This document shows positions 8,109-16,082 of a DNA stretch of 36,804 nt, piece after piece (the first letter of the stretch is position 1; each line of letters begins with the position of its first letter). Made by a program: the position numbers and the translations under genes. The notes beneath the pieces were generated by a model. The model had not been told where the DNA came from. It did not search any database and worked only from the letters and a program-made list of their open reading frames with translations. Origin of the DNA: Chloroflexota bacterium (GTDB lineage Bacteria; Chloroflexota; Anaerolineae; Anaerolineales; Villigracilaceae); contig JAAENC010000143.1 of the NCBI GenBank assembly GCA_024224815.1, positions 1 to 36,804 of the forward strand. Direction: 5' to 3'.

Positions 8109-8114
8109 TATAAT
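8109..8114 (+). promoter_or_regulatory. Candidate -10 box of the PrsW-like/GAF gene
   Basis: TATAAT lies 40 nt before the ATG. A TTGACT at 8090-8095 is only 13 bp away, too short for an ideal -35. Confidence 0.35.
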
Positions 8115-8154
8115 CAACTGATATTTAACTTTAACCTATCCTCAGAGTGAAAAA

Positions 8155-9540
8155 ATGGCAATTGCAATCGGCGTAGGAATTCCCATAATCTTAATCTTGG
8201 TCATGTATATCTTTGGCTTGTATTCTCGGCGCAACTTTGCTTGGGTCATGCTATGCTTGATCTGGGGTGTAATTGTCTATGGCATATTTATGCGCTTAGA
8301 CCCAAAGTTGCTAGAGCTGGAATTAAGTCAGCAAGCAATCAAAATTGCGTATACTCCCTTGATTCAGCAAGGTCTTATTGCTTTAGGTGTTTTCTTTGTT
8401 GTTTCTAGAGAAAAGTTTGATAATTTGGTCGATGCTGCTGTATATGGGATCGTTTCTGGTCTTGGTTATGCCGCTTATGAAAATATCGAAAGACTGCTTC
8501 CGCATTTAGAAGAGAATATGGGATTGATCGTGATACAAGCGATTTCTGTCTCACTTGTATACGCAACAGCATCTGGTATTGTTGGTATCGCTATCAGCCA
8601 ATTTTATTTTCGGCATAGAGCTAATCGTACGACTCTTCTTCTTAGTGGATTAGGAGGTGGAATTGGGTACACTGCGCTTTATAATGCCCTCTCCTTTTAC
8701 AAAGTCGGTGGTGATTTCTTGTCCGCGGCCTTCGGTATAGGCGGAATTACGATCATTGGCCTATATATCACTGGGTTATTGCGCAAGATACTCATCCAGG
8801 TCGGTGTCGAAAAGAAGCGTGCGGACAGCCTACTGGAAATTGTTATTCCTATTGGGATTGAACTAAGCACAGAGGAGAAATTTGGACGCTTATTAGAAAA
8901 AATGCTGCTGGAAGCTAAATCATTTTGCCATGCAGATGCAGGATCCTTGTACTTGATCAAAGATAAACAACTCGAGTTTTCTGTTGTTCGTAATGACACA
9001 CTGGATATTTCCATGGGAGGGACGAGCGGTAAAGAAGTTTCTTTTGCTCCGCTAAATTTGTATGACGAGCATACAGATAAACCAAATCATAGCAATATTG
9101 CTACATATGCAGCGCTAACCGGTAAGACCGTCAATATTGTAGATGCTTATCAGACCAAAAAATTTGATTTCTCTGATAGAAAAGACTTCGATGAGCGCAC
9201 CGGATATCTATCAATTTCCTTTTTGACCATTCCCTTGAAAAATACCGAAGGGAAAATATTGGGCGTATTAGAACTAACGAATGCCTTTGATGCGAAAAAG
9301 AAAATATTTACCCCATTTGATAGCAACCTGCAACAACTTATGGAGTCTTTCTCCTCTCTGGCAAGTGCAGCGTTGGAGGGCTATATCCAGGAAGAAAATC
9401 TGCGCAAAGAAATTCAGGAACTGCGTATAGAGATCGATGCAGTTAAAAAACAAAAACAAGTTGCGGAGATCACCGATACAACTTATTTCAAAGAATTGCA
9501 GCGCAAAGCAAAAGGATTAAGAAAGGATCAAGAAAAATAA
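8155..9540 (+). CDS. PrsW-like membrane domain fused to GAF and coiled coil
   Basis: A 461-residue protein with about seven membrane segments in residues 1-215. It then has a GAF domain (about 228-400, containing the SISFLTIPLKN-EGKILGVLEL pattern) and a C-terminal coiled coil ending in AEITDTTYFKEL, a tail seen in other GAF signalling proteins. The membrane part resembles PrsW (CPBP-like intramembrane protease superfamily): YGIVSGLGYAAYEN at 97-110 matches a PrsW motif. At the place of the catalytic Glu pair the protein has Gln71-Gln72, and Tyr136 replaces the expected His. It is therefore more likely a membrane sensor than a protease. No output enzyme domain is present, so it should act through a partner. 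Start ATG has a weak GAGTGA site. Confidence 0.7.
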   Translation: MAIAIGVGIPIILILVMYIFGLYSRRNFAWVMLCLIWGVIVYGIFMRLDPKLLELELSQQAIKIAYTPLIQQGLIALGVFFVVSREKFDNLVDAAVYGIVSGLGYAAYENIERLLPHLEENMGLIVIQAISVSLVYATASGIVGIAISQFYFRHRANRTTLLLSGLGGGIGYTALYNALSFYKVGGDFLSAAFGIGGITIIGLYITGLLRKILIQVGVEKKRADSLLEIVIPIGIELSTEEKFGRLLEKMLLEAKSFCHADAGSLYLIKDKQLEFSVVRNDTLDISMGGTSGKEVSFAPLNLYDEHTDKPNHSNIATYAALTGKTVNIVDAYQTKKFDFSDRKDFDERTGYLSISFLTIPLKNTEGKILGVLELTNAFDAKKKIFTPFDSNLQQLMESFSSLASAALEGYIQEENLRKEIQELRIEIDAVKKQKQVAEITDTTYFKELQRKAKGLRKDQEK

Positions 9541-9600
9541 AAATTGGAAAGGCTTCGCCGGAACGTTCGTAAACCCGGAATTTGCTTCCGTTATCCAAAG

Positions 9601-9630
9601 AAAAAATCCCCGCATTCGCGGGGATTTTTT
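9601..9630. terminator. Bidirectional terminator between convergent genes
   Basis: AAAAAATCCCCGC (9601-9613) and GCGGGGATTTTTT (9618-9630) form a 13-bp stem with a 4-nt loop. A/T runs on both sides serve both strands. Confidence 0.9.
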
Positions 9631-9644
9631 GTCTCGGTTGAAGC

Positions 9645-10514
9645 TTAATCTTGTTCAGCGATCAGCATAAATTTAGCAAAACGTCCGTGTAAGCCACCAA
9701 TAAATTTGACGAGATGCATCATTGATGTCCAGAGCAGGACACCAACCATAATGGTAAGAGGGTATCCCCATTGGGGCATATAGTAATAGACATCATAGTT
9801 TTGCACCATTGGCAGATGGAAAACTTCTTGCAAGATAGGAATTGCCACGCCGGTGAGAGAAAGGGCGAAAACGGTTACCAAAACGACAAAATAAGCTATT
9901 CCCAAAGCAAATTGGACAATCATATACACGAGGGAGAACCAAGTGTGCTTATCTTTTAGAAGTTCCTTGATACGATCGAGTAACTTAGCATTTTTAGGTG
10001 CAGGAAGAGAGCGGCGAGGCATTCGCACGCCGAGTAAGGCTTCGACTAAACGTCCTTCGAGCCATGCAATTCCGCGTACGGATAAAAGGAAGAGTAATGC
10101 TACGGGCAGACCAAAGATAAAGATGGCAAAAGAGATCGAGAGAGAGATCCCTGTCACGGCCCAAGAGAAGTAGATTACACCGGTGATGAAGGCGATAAAC
10201 ATATAGAATAAGGAACCCCAAGCTCTGGGATCGGCGTAAATGGCAAAGAAACGCCCGAGACCGGAATCCTGTTTTTTGGTTACCGGGCCAGATAAAGCAG
10301 GGGCGGTGCGACGTTCCACCTCTGCATAAGCTGTTGCGGTTTCTTCTGGTGTTCCATATTCTTCGATAATGGCGGGCAATTCATCTTCTGTGTTTTCGAG
10401 AGCGGTGCGTAGATGTTCTTCTGCGTCGACAAGTGCGTCCTGAATTGTGGCATTATCGGTCCCTTCCATTTCTGCTTTGAGGGCATCGAGATATTCTTCA
10501 ACGGTATTAAACAT
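9645..10514 (-). CDS. HAAS-domain membrane protein with sensor-like domain
   Basis: A 289-residue protein. The N-terminal 60 residues form a helical HAAS-type domain (VEEYLDALKAEM, EEYGTPEETATAYAE), which is characteristic of proteins encoded next to PadR regulators. The rest contains two pairs of hydrophobic segments separated by a cytoplasmic loop RGIAWLEGRLVEALLGVRMP, a pattern of the putative sensor domain (PF13796). It probably senses a membrane signal and works with PadR. AAGGAG precedes the ATG at 10514; a TTG at 10529 is less likely. The gene overlaps the padR stop by 8 nt, so translation is coupled. Confidence 0.78.
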   Translation of the reverse strand: MFNTVEEYLDALKAEMEGTDNATIQDALVDAEEHLRTALENTEDELPAIIEEYGTPEETATAYAEVERRTAPALSGPVTKKQDSGLGRFFAIYADPRAWGSLFYMFIAFITGVIYFSWAVTGISLSISFAIFIFGLPVALLFLLSVRGIAWLEGRLVEALLGVRMPRRSLPAPKNAKLLDRIKELLKDKHTWFSLVYMIVQFALGIAYFVVLVTVFALSLTGVAIPILQEVFHLPMVQNYDVYYYMPQWGYPLTIMVGVLLWTSMMHLVKFIGGLHGRFAKFMLIAEQD

Positions 10515-10875
10515 GGCTTTCTCCTTCAAGGATATTGTCTACAAATTTTTTCATCTTGCTCCAGATCTCTGCCCATTGGGTAAGTGTTTCGCGCCCGTCA
10601 TCGGTAATCGTGTAATAACGGCGTGGGGGCCCTGAAACGGAAGGCTCTACTTTGCTGGAAAGCAAGGCGTTCTTTTCCAGCGAGCGTAGCACGGGATATA
10701 AGGCTCCCTGTTTCATTGCAGGGGCATCTTGGCGGTTATCATCCAGGAATTTTGCGATCTGATAGCCATACATTGGCTCTTCACTTTGAGAGAGTACGCT
10801 TAATAAAACCAGCGAGGCTGTGCCCGAGTTCATCTCTTTTTGAAATTTTTTGGTTGGTGTGTTTTGATCAACCAT
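10507..10875 (-). CDS. PadR family transcriptional regulator
   Basis: A 122-residue winged-helix repressor. MYGYQIAKFLDD and GALYPVLRSLEKNALLSS, followed by the wing GPPRRYYTITDDGRETL, are the classical PadR pattern. The ATG at 10875 is preceded by AAAGGAG; an upstream in-frame TTG was not used. It is first in a two-gene operon with the HAAS membrane protein. A consensus promoter with repeated CATRTTACT sites suggests that it represses itself. The inducer is unknown. Confidence 0.93.
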   Translation of the reverse strand: MVDQNTPTKKFQKEMNSGTASLVLLSVLSQSEEPMYGYQIAKFLDDNRQDAPAMKQGALYPVLRSLEKNALLSSKVEPSVSGPPRRYYTITDDGRETLTQWAEIWSKMKKFVDNILEGESHV

Positions 10876-10916
10876 CTTTGCTCCTTTCTTTTCTAAAGCA
10901 TAATTAGTTAGCAATA

Positions 10917-10973
10917 CATGTTACTGACGCATACTATTAACTTCATATTACTAGCAAATTGATAAACTGTCAA
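10917..10973 (-). promoter_or_regulatory. padR promoter with repeated putative operator
   Basis: On the minus strand TTGACA (10968-10973), a 17-bp spacer and TAATAT (10945-10950) form a strong promoter. The sequence CATRTTACT occurs at 10944-10952, on top of the -10, and again at 10917-10925, 27 bp downstream in the leader. This arrangement fits autorepression, but the operator role is inferred. Confidence 0.6.
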
Positions 10974-10994
10974 GAAGATTTAAGATAAATTTCT

Positions 10995-11024
10995 TTGGCA
11001 AAGGCTCCCTTCTTCCGTTATACT
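10995..11024 (+). promoter_or_regulatory. Promoter of the ParB/Usp fusion gene (leaderless)
   Basis: TTGGCA (10995-11000), an 18-bp spacer and TATACT (11019-11024); the ATG follows after 7 nt, with no Shine-Dalgarno. The mRNA should begin at or next to the start codon. Confidence 0.6.
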
Positions 11025-11031
11025 AGTTTTT

Positions 11032-12771
11032 ATGGAAACTGAATCCCCCCGTTATCGTATTGCTCTCGATGATTTCAGACATGCTCGACGTAAAGCCGCT
11101 ATGCAAGAGATTCTTGGTCGACTTACAGGGCAGTCTACTGCGTTGCTTTCCTTTGAAGAAGCGCGCCAACGCCTCAAAGCTAGCGGCGAAGAAGTACATG
11201 GTTTACAGGAGATTCCCCTGAAGGCAATTATTGGCAGCGTTGGGCGTTACGCAGACTTTAATCGTAACTTTTTGCCTAAGCGAAATGTTCAATCACGCCG
11301 TTGGGCAAAGGTCAAATCTGTTTTGCGCGACCTTGATGATATGCCACCCATTCAGGTATACCAAATAGGAGAAGCTTATTTTGTGCTGGATGGCAACCAT
11401 CGTGTTTCTATCGCACGAGAGCGGGGGCTTGAAAAAATGCGAGCATATGTCACAGAAATCCACACGAAAGTTCCGCTAAGTCCTGAAACAGACCCAAATG
11501 ATTTCATTCTAAAAACTGAATACGCAGAGTTTTTGGCAAATACCAGTATTGATGAAAGTTGTCCGCAGGCAGACCTTAATATCACAGCCCCTGGACGGTA
11601 TAAAATACTTGAAAAGCATATCAACCACCATCGTCAGCAGATAATGGAAGAAAGCAACAAAGAAATATCCGAAAAAGAAGCCGCTCGGCATTGGTACAGC
11701 GAAATTTATCTGCCTGTCATCAAAGTTATTCGAAGCCGGGGTATTTTACGAGGCTTCCCTAAGCGTACAGAAACCGATCTTTATGTCTGGATCGCTGAAC
11801 ATCAGGAAAAACTGCAAAAAAACTTAGGCTGGTCAGTTGATGTAGACGTTGCTGCTGCCGATTTGGTGGATCAACGCGGAGAGGGGATTAAACGAAGCCT
11901 AATGCGCTTTGCAGAGAAAATCTACACAGCTATAATCCCTCCTATTCTGAAGCCTGGACCCCAGCCCGGCAAATGGAGAGAACGTCAATTGGCAACACAC
12001 GATATGGGGAATCTCTTTACACATATTCTGGTGCCTTTCAACGGAAAAGAGCAAAGCTGGCAAGCACTTGAGCAAGCTATTCGAGTAGCTTGGCGTGAAA
12101 ATTCGCATTTAATGGGACTGCATATCGTCTCAGATGAAAGCGAACGAGAGAGTGATTTTGCTAAGGGGTTGGCCGAGCAATTTGAAGCACGCTGCCAAGA
12201 GGCCGGGCTTATTGGCGAATTTGCGGTTGATGTTGGCGGAATAGCATCCACGATTAGCACCCGTGCACGCTGGAGTGACCTCGTAGTTTTATATATGGCA
12301 CATCCGCCCGAATCCCAGATAACATCTCGAATAAGCTCGGGGATACGATCACTGATCCAGCGTTGTCCTCGTCCTATTTTGACAGTCCACCCTGAATCAC
12401 GAAAACTTGAACGCTTTTTAGTTGCTTATGATGGCAGCCCAAAAGCAAACGAAGCACTGTATATGGCAACGTATTTAGCAGGGCACTGGGAAGCATCTCT
12501 TGTTGTATTAACCGTGAGTGAAGACGGGAAAACTCTTCCTTGGGCGGCATTTCGAGCAAAGCGTTATCTCGATTCACATAATATCGATGCCGACTTCATC
12601 CAAAAAGAAGGAAAAGTTGGGGAATCTATTCTTGAAGCTGTGGATGAAGAAAATGTTGATATGATCCTGATGGGGGGATACAGCCGCAAGCCGGTTGCAG
12701 AAGTTATCTTGGGTAGCAGCCTAGATGTTGTCTTGCGTAACGCTCAACATCCGGTTTTCATTTGTCGATAA
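11032..12771 (+). CDS. ParB-like / DUF4032-like / tandem UspA fusion protein
   Basis: A 579-residue soluble protein with an unusual arrangement. Residues about 58-140 form a ParB/sulfiredoxin-like nuclease fold domain with the signature VLDGNHRVSIARERG (118-132). Residues about 218-270 (YLPVIKVIRSRGIL, TETDLYVWIAEHQEKL) resemble the DUF4032 family. Two universal stress protein domains follow at about 327-446 and 450-579. The second one keeps an ATP-binding-type ending, MGGYSRKPVAEVILGSS; the first lacks a clear one. It may couple nucleotide or ATP sensing to a ParB-type activity under stress. No Shine-Dalgarno is present; the TATACT box 7 nt upstream suggests leaderless expression. Function is inferred from domains only. 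Confidence 0.75.
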   Translation: METESPRYRIALDDFRHARRKAAMQEILGRLTGQSTALLSFEEARQRLKASGEEVHGLQEIPLKAIIGSVGRYADFNRNFLPKRNVQSRRWAKVKSVLRDLDDMPPIQVYQIGEAYFVLDGNHRVSIARERGLEKMRAYVTEIHTKVPLSPETDPNDFILKTEYAEFLANTSIDESCPQADLNITAPGRYKILEKHINHHRQQIMEESNKEISEKEAARHWYSEIYLPVIKVIRSRGILRGFPKRTETDLYVWIAEHQEKLQKNLGWSVDVDVAAADLVDQRGEGIKRSLMRFAEKIYTAIIPPILKPGPQPGKWRERQLATHDMGNLFTHILVPFNGKEQSWQALEQAIRVAWRENSHLMGLHIVSDESERESDFAKGLAEQFEARCQEAGLIGEFAVDVGGIASTISTRARWSDLVVLYMAHPPESQITSRISSGIRSLIQRCPRPILTVHPESRKLERFLVAYDGSPKANEALYMATYLAGHWEASLVVLTVSEDGKTLPWAAFRAKRYLDSHNIDADFIQKEGKVGESILEAVDEENVDMILMGGYSRKPVAEVILGSSLDVVLRNAQHPVFICR

Positions 12772-12786
12772 TTTCCTAAGAGAAAA

Positions 12787-13416
12787 TTAAAAGGTTAGCT
12801 CGGTCTCTCTATAGCCGTAGGTATTTAGCACTATAGTTTTCTCTACTTTTGTTTTTGTAATCGTGTCAACTTTATAAACATGATTATGTCCATGAAAATG
12901 ATATTTGGGTTTAAAGCGCTTAATAAACCAAAGAAAAGCCTTCACACCCTGATGCGTCCAATCAGACTTATCATGGATCCCCCACGGCGCAGCGTGGCTT
13001 ACAAAAACATCTAAATAGCGTCCATATAGCAAGCGGTTTAACAAAAGGCTGGGAATTAGACGAAAAATATTGACCCACATCTCTTTTTGCGTGTACTGAA
13101 ATCTACCTTCATTCTTATAGCGAATACTGCCTTCAACCCCTGCGAAAATAAAATCATCTTGATGCACAACACGGCAGTGAAGGTCTATTCCGCCACGTGG
13201 CGCTCGGCGATTACCATCATTAGAGTATTCAATTTCTTGGTCATGGTTCCCACGCACAAAAAGCAGTGGAACACGCAATTTCACAGCAATATATTCTTGA
13301 TAGTAATAGGGCAAATCACCACAGCCTATTATCAAATCAACATCGCTGATTTCTTTAAGGATACCAGGGCTATTTAAAAAAGAGAAAGTTTTATCACTAA
13401 TAGAGAGTATATTCAC
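12787..13416 (-). CDS. Calcineurin-like metallophosphoesterase
   Basis: A 209-residue protein with most metallophosphoesterase blocks: GCGDLPYYY, VRGNHDQE, VSHAAP and HGHNHVYKV. The first block, normally DxH, reads ISDKTF, so the usual His ligand is absent. Related YfcE-like proteins with a similar substitution are, I believe, known, so this may be a family feature rather than damage. It is cytoplasmic with no signal peptide. Its stop is only 15 nt from the stop of the convergent upstream gene. Substrate is unknown. No clear Shine-Dalgarno is seen before the start. Confidence 0.82.
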   Translation of the reverse strand: MNILSISDKTFSFLNSPGILKEISDVDLIIGCGDLPYYYQEYIAVKLRVPLLFVRGNHDQEIEYSNDGNRRAPRGGIDLHCRVVHQDDFIFAGVEGSIRYKNEGRFQYTQKEMWVNIFRLIPSLLLNRLLYGRYLDVFVSHAAPWGIHDKSDWTHQGVKAFLWFIKRFKPKYHFHGHNHVYKVDTITKTKVEKTIVLNTYGYRETELTF

Positions 13417-13509
13417 AAAGCGAGACCTTTAGAAAAAGATGTATTGCAAGGATATTTTACTGCAACCGCCTAGTTTTAACCTCTTTAGATTAGCTTGTCA
13501 AACGCGAGG

Positions 13510-13546
13510 AAAATAAAAACAGCCCTATCTTTTGATAGGGCTGTTT
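13510..13546 (-). terminator. Terminator of the cupin gene
   Basis: AAACAGCCCTATC (13517-13529) and GATAGGGCTGTTT (13534-13546) form a 13-bp stem with a 4-nt loop. On the minus strand it is followed by TTTTTATTTT. Confidence 0.9.
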
Positions 13547-13562
13547 GCGATCTCATATTGTT

Positions 13563-13886
13563 TTACGCTCTGATCATTGTCAGGAGCATCTTAAATTGCT
13601 CGCTTGCTTTTACTGCATGTGGTTCATCGGCAGGCAAAATAATGGATTTTCCTGCACCCACTGCAAAAGATTTACCAGAAATGATGATCTCTGCTTCGCC
13701 ATCGAGAACTTGGACAAGTGCGTCAAAAGGCGTAGAGTGTTCGCTCAATTCCTGTCCTTTATCAAAGGCAAAGAGGGTTACATTGCCATTTTCTGCGCGT
13801 AAAACCTGGCTGCTCACCACTGCATTTTCCTGGTAGCTTGCCAAGTCTGCGATATTCATAATTTCTGCTTTCTTTGTTTCCGTCAT
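13563..13886 (-). CDS. Small cupin-domain protein
   Basis: A 107-residue single cupin. Motif 1 is reduced (HSTPFDALVQVLDGEAEI) and motif 2 is present (SIILPADEPHAV). Such small cupins bind a metal or small ligand; an enzymatic role cannot be assigned. AAGGAG at 13893-13898 fixes the ATG. A perfect inverted repeat AATACCTG-A-CAGGTATT (minus-strand reading) lies 7 nt upstream of this ribosome site and probably binds a regulator. The gene lies 39 nt after the zinc peptidase gene and has its own terminator. Confidence 0.85.
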   Translation of the reverse strand: MTETKKAEIMNIADLASYQENAVVSSQVLRAENGNVTLFAFDKGQELSEHSTPFDALVQVLDGEAEIIISGKSFAVGAGKSIILPADEPHAVKASEQFKMLLTMIRA

Positions 13887-13904
13887 TTTTTTCTCCTTGA
13901 ATAG

Positions 13905-13921
13905 AATACCTGTCAGGTATT
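13905..13921 (-). promoter_or_regulatory. Perfect inverted repeat, candidate operator for the cupin gene
   Basis: AATACCTG (13905-13912), one central base, CAGGTATT (13914-13921). The single-base centre rules out a stable hairpin, so a dimeric DNA-binding protein is more likely. The regulator is unknown and not obviously encoded nearby. Confidence 0.5.
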
Positions 13922-13925
13922 GTGT

Positions 13926-15947
13926 TTATTTGATTTCAATCGAATAATTTGCCAACTCGCGTGTGAATCGAGTTGTACCAGTGACAACTAAAATCGCCTC
14001 GTCATATTCGCTTCCTAACGAAAGCGGAATATCGGCTGTCAGTTCTTCTGAAAGTTCAATGATCTGAACGGTCGTATCGCTTCCCTTCAAAATCAATGCA
14101 ACCTGGAAACTTTGCGGCAGCACATTTTGGACACGAACAAATCCTGCAGCTTCCCAGCCACCATTGTCGGATTCAAAATCCGAAGCGTAGTCAATTGCAT
14201 CAATGCGGATATCGTCTATCAGCATCCCTTCGCCGTTGACAGCTGCATCGGTAACATACTCAAATCGAACTTGCACGGCTTTCCCGGCATATGCGCTGAG
14301 ATCAACATTTTCTTCTACCCATCCGCCTGTGACACCGTTAAATGCCCAACCGTAGGAATTGCCCGAGGGGTCTTCGTCTGTGCCGAGGGGAGTGGTGATA
14401 ATATCCCAGTGTTCGCCATCTTCGGAAACTTCGAGATAAACGTAATCATAATCTTCTTCGATGTCGTACCAGGTTTGGAATGACAAAGTAATGGGACCGG
14501 CAACCCCGCTAAAGTCGAAATCGCGCGTTAGGGTCATGTCCGATTCGTCGCCTTTATTTGTCCAGAAAGCGTAGTCGCCAGAATAAGCATCGACGGGCAA
14601 TAATCCTGTTTGGGTTGATCCTTCAAAGTGAAGAGTAAAATCGCCCGAGCAGTTGATGCTGAGATAATCGCCGCCATATTGGTGAACATTGTAATTCTGT
14701 GAATGGGGGCAAGAATAGATATTTTCTGTTGCACTGGGTTGGGGCGCATCTTCGTAATTATGGTAGGTATAGCGTCCGTCGCCAACTTTGGCATCTTTGA
14801 GATAGTTGGCGGTGAGCCAGTCTATGACAAGTGCGTCTGCGCTGATAGGATTGCCTGTAAGCGGGTCTGTGGCGTTAATGCTTTCCAAGGTTTCGTCTAC
14901 GCTGTCCATCCCGTTTTGGGGATTTGCAGCGAGGGCTTGGGTGGCTTCTTCGCCAAAACGATCGAGGAAATAAGTGGTGAACATAAATGCTGCGCCATAG
15001 TGGGGCGTGGTGGCATTTTGGTCGTTGGGCCAGTCGTTAAGTTGAAGGTCGGGGTTATTTGTATAGACCCAGTCGAAACCACCAGGATTATATTCGGTCA
15101 GGAAGGTGGCAAGCTCTGAAAAACCTTCGTTGAGCCAGGATGATTCGTTTCTATCCTGATTCCAGTGAACCATGTGCTGGAATTCGTGTGCTAAAACGCC
15201 GTAGGTGAAATCTTCACTCAGGAAAGTATTATCGGCATTGAAAAGGAACATTTCGTGGGCGTTGGAATACTCGTGCGCGAGGGGATGATACTCATCGGCA
15301 GAGGAGTAATATCCGGCAATGCTGGAACCAATTCCGCGAGTATAAAGAATGTAGATATGTTCGTCTTCATCTACACCGGGAGACCACTCGGAGCCAAAGA
15401 AAGCGCGTGTCGTTGGGTAAATTTTGTTTTCGAAGGCATCCATGAGGGTTTTCATTTCATCCTCTTCAAAGTCAACGCCATCTTGCACCCAAAAATAGGA
15501 GTGGTCTGTGACATAGTGGAGAGTGGCATTCACTTCAAAATTTTCATTGGTGCCAACATTGGTTGCCCAGAAGGTATCTGTATCACCAACTTTGCGAGGA
15601 GTTTCATGTTCCTTTAGCGTCAGGGGAATATCGCAAACGCCTTTTAGACGACAAGAAATCTCCGGCAAATTATTGGCGGGAACAATAGTGTTCTCTAATA
15701 TATTAAGTGTGTCTGTGGGAATTTCATCCACTGGTGTTTGATCTACAATGATTGGCCCACTAGGTGTTGCTGTGGTTGGTGCTATAAAATCAGATGGATC
15801 AAAATTTTCAGTAAGTAGATCATCTGCGTTTTGATAGACCCAATAGCCTGCACCTGCCAAGATAATGAGACAGCAACAGAGAAGGGCAATGACTACGCCT
15901 ACAATGATCCAAACAGTTTTAGAGCCTGATGAAGTGCTTTCTTGCAT
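13926..15947 (-). CDS. Membrane-anchored zinc metallopeptidase with immune-inhibitor-A-like C terminus
   Basis: A 673-residue protein with one N-terminal membrane anchor (about 11-35, with a CCC cluster), a Thr/Pro-containing stalk, and an extracellular peptidase domain. The zinc motif HEFQH is at 254-258, followed by WLNEGFSE at 271-278, which supplies a likely third Glu ligand. Residues about 470-590 resemble the MAM/jelly-roll-like region of immune inhibitor A (M6) peptidases (LSFQTWYDIEEDYDYVYLEVS, MLIDDIRIDAI). It probably degrades proteins outside the cell. AAAGGAG precedes the ATG by about 8 nt. Family assignment as M6-like is from motif layout; specificity is unknown. Confidence 0.83.
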   Translation of the reverse strand: MQESTSSGSKTVWIIVGVVIALLCCCLIILAGAGYWVYQNADDLLTENFDPSDFIAPTTATPSGPIIVDQTPVDEIPTDTLNILENTIVPANNLPEISCRLKGVCDIPLTLKEHETPRKVGDTDTFWATNVGTNENFEVNATLHYVTDHSYFWVQDGVDFEEDEMKTLMDAFENKIYPTTRAFFGSEWSPGVDEDEHIYILYTRGIGSSIAGYYSSADEYHPLAHEYSNAHEMFLFNADNTFLSEDFTYGVLAHEFQHMVHWNQDRNESSWLNEGFSELATFLTEYNPGGFDWVYTNNPDLQLNDWPNDQNATTPHYGAAFMFTTYFLDRFGEEATQALAANPQNGMDSVDETLESINATDPLTGNPISADALVIDWLTANYLKDAKVGDGRYTYHNYEDAPQPSATENIYSCPHSQNYNVHQYGGDYLSINCSGDFTLHFEGSTQTGLLPVDAYSGDYAFWTNKGDESDMTLTRDFDFSGVAGPITLSFQTWYDIEEDYDYVYLEVSEDGEHWDIITTPLGTDEDPSGNSYGWAFNGVTGGWVEENVDLSAYAGKAVQVRFEYVTDAAVNGEGMLIDDIRIDAIDYASDFESDNGGWEAAGFVRVQNVLPQSFQVALILKGSDTTVQIIELSEELTADIPLSLGSEYDEAILVVTGTTRFTRELANYSIEIK

Positions 15948-16031
15948 GAGAGTCTCCTTTAAAAAAATACCACGAGCGAAGGATAATTTAGATTGCTCGT
16001 TACTTTTATGACATATTTCATTTATTTTAGC

Positions 16032-16076
16032 TTAAAAAGAAAATCAGGTAAAAAGGAAATTCTTTTTACCTGATTT
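16032..16076 (-). terminator. Terminator downstream of clpC
   Basis: AAATCAGGTAAAAAG (16041-16055) and CTTTTTACCTGATTT (16062-16076) form a 15-bp stem with a 6-nt loop. On the minus strand it is followed by a T-rich tract. Confidence 0.88.
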
Positions 16077-16082
16077 ATTTTT

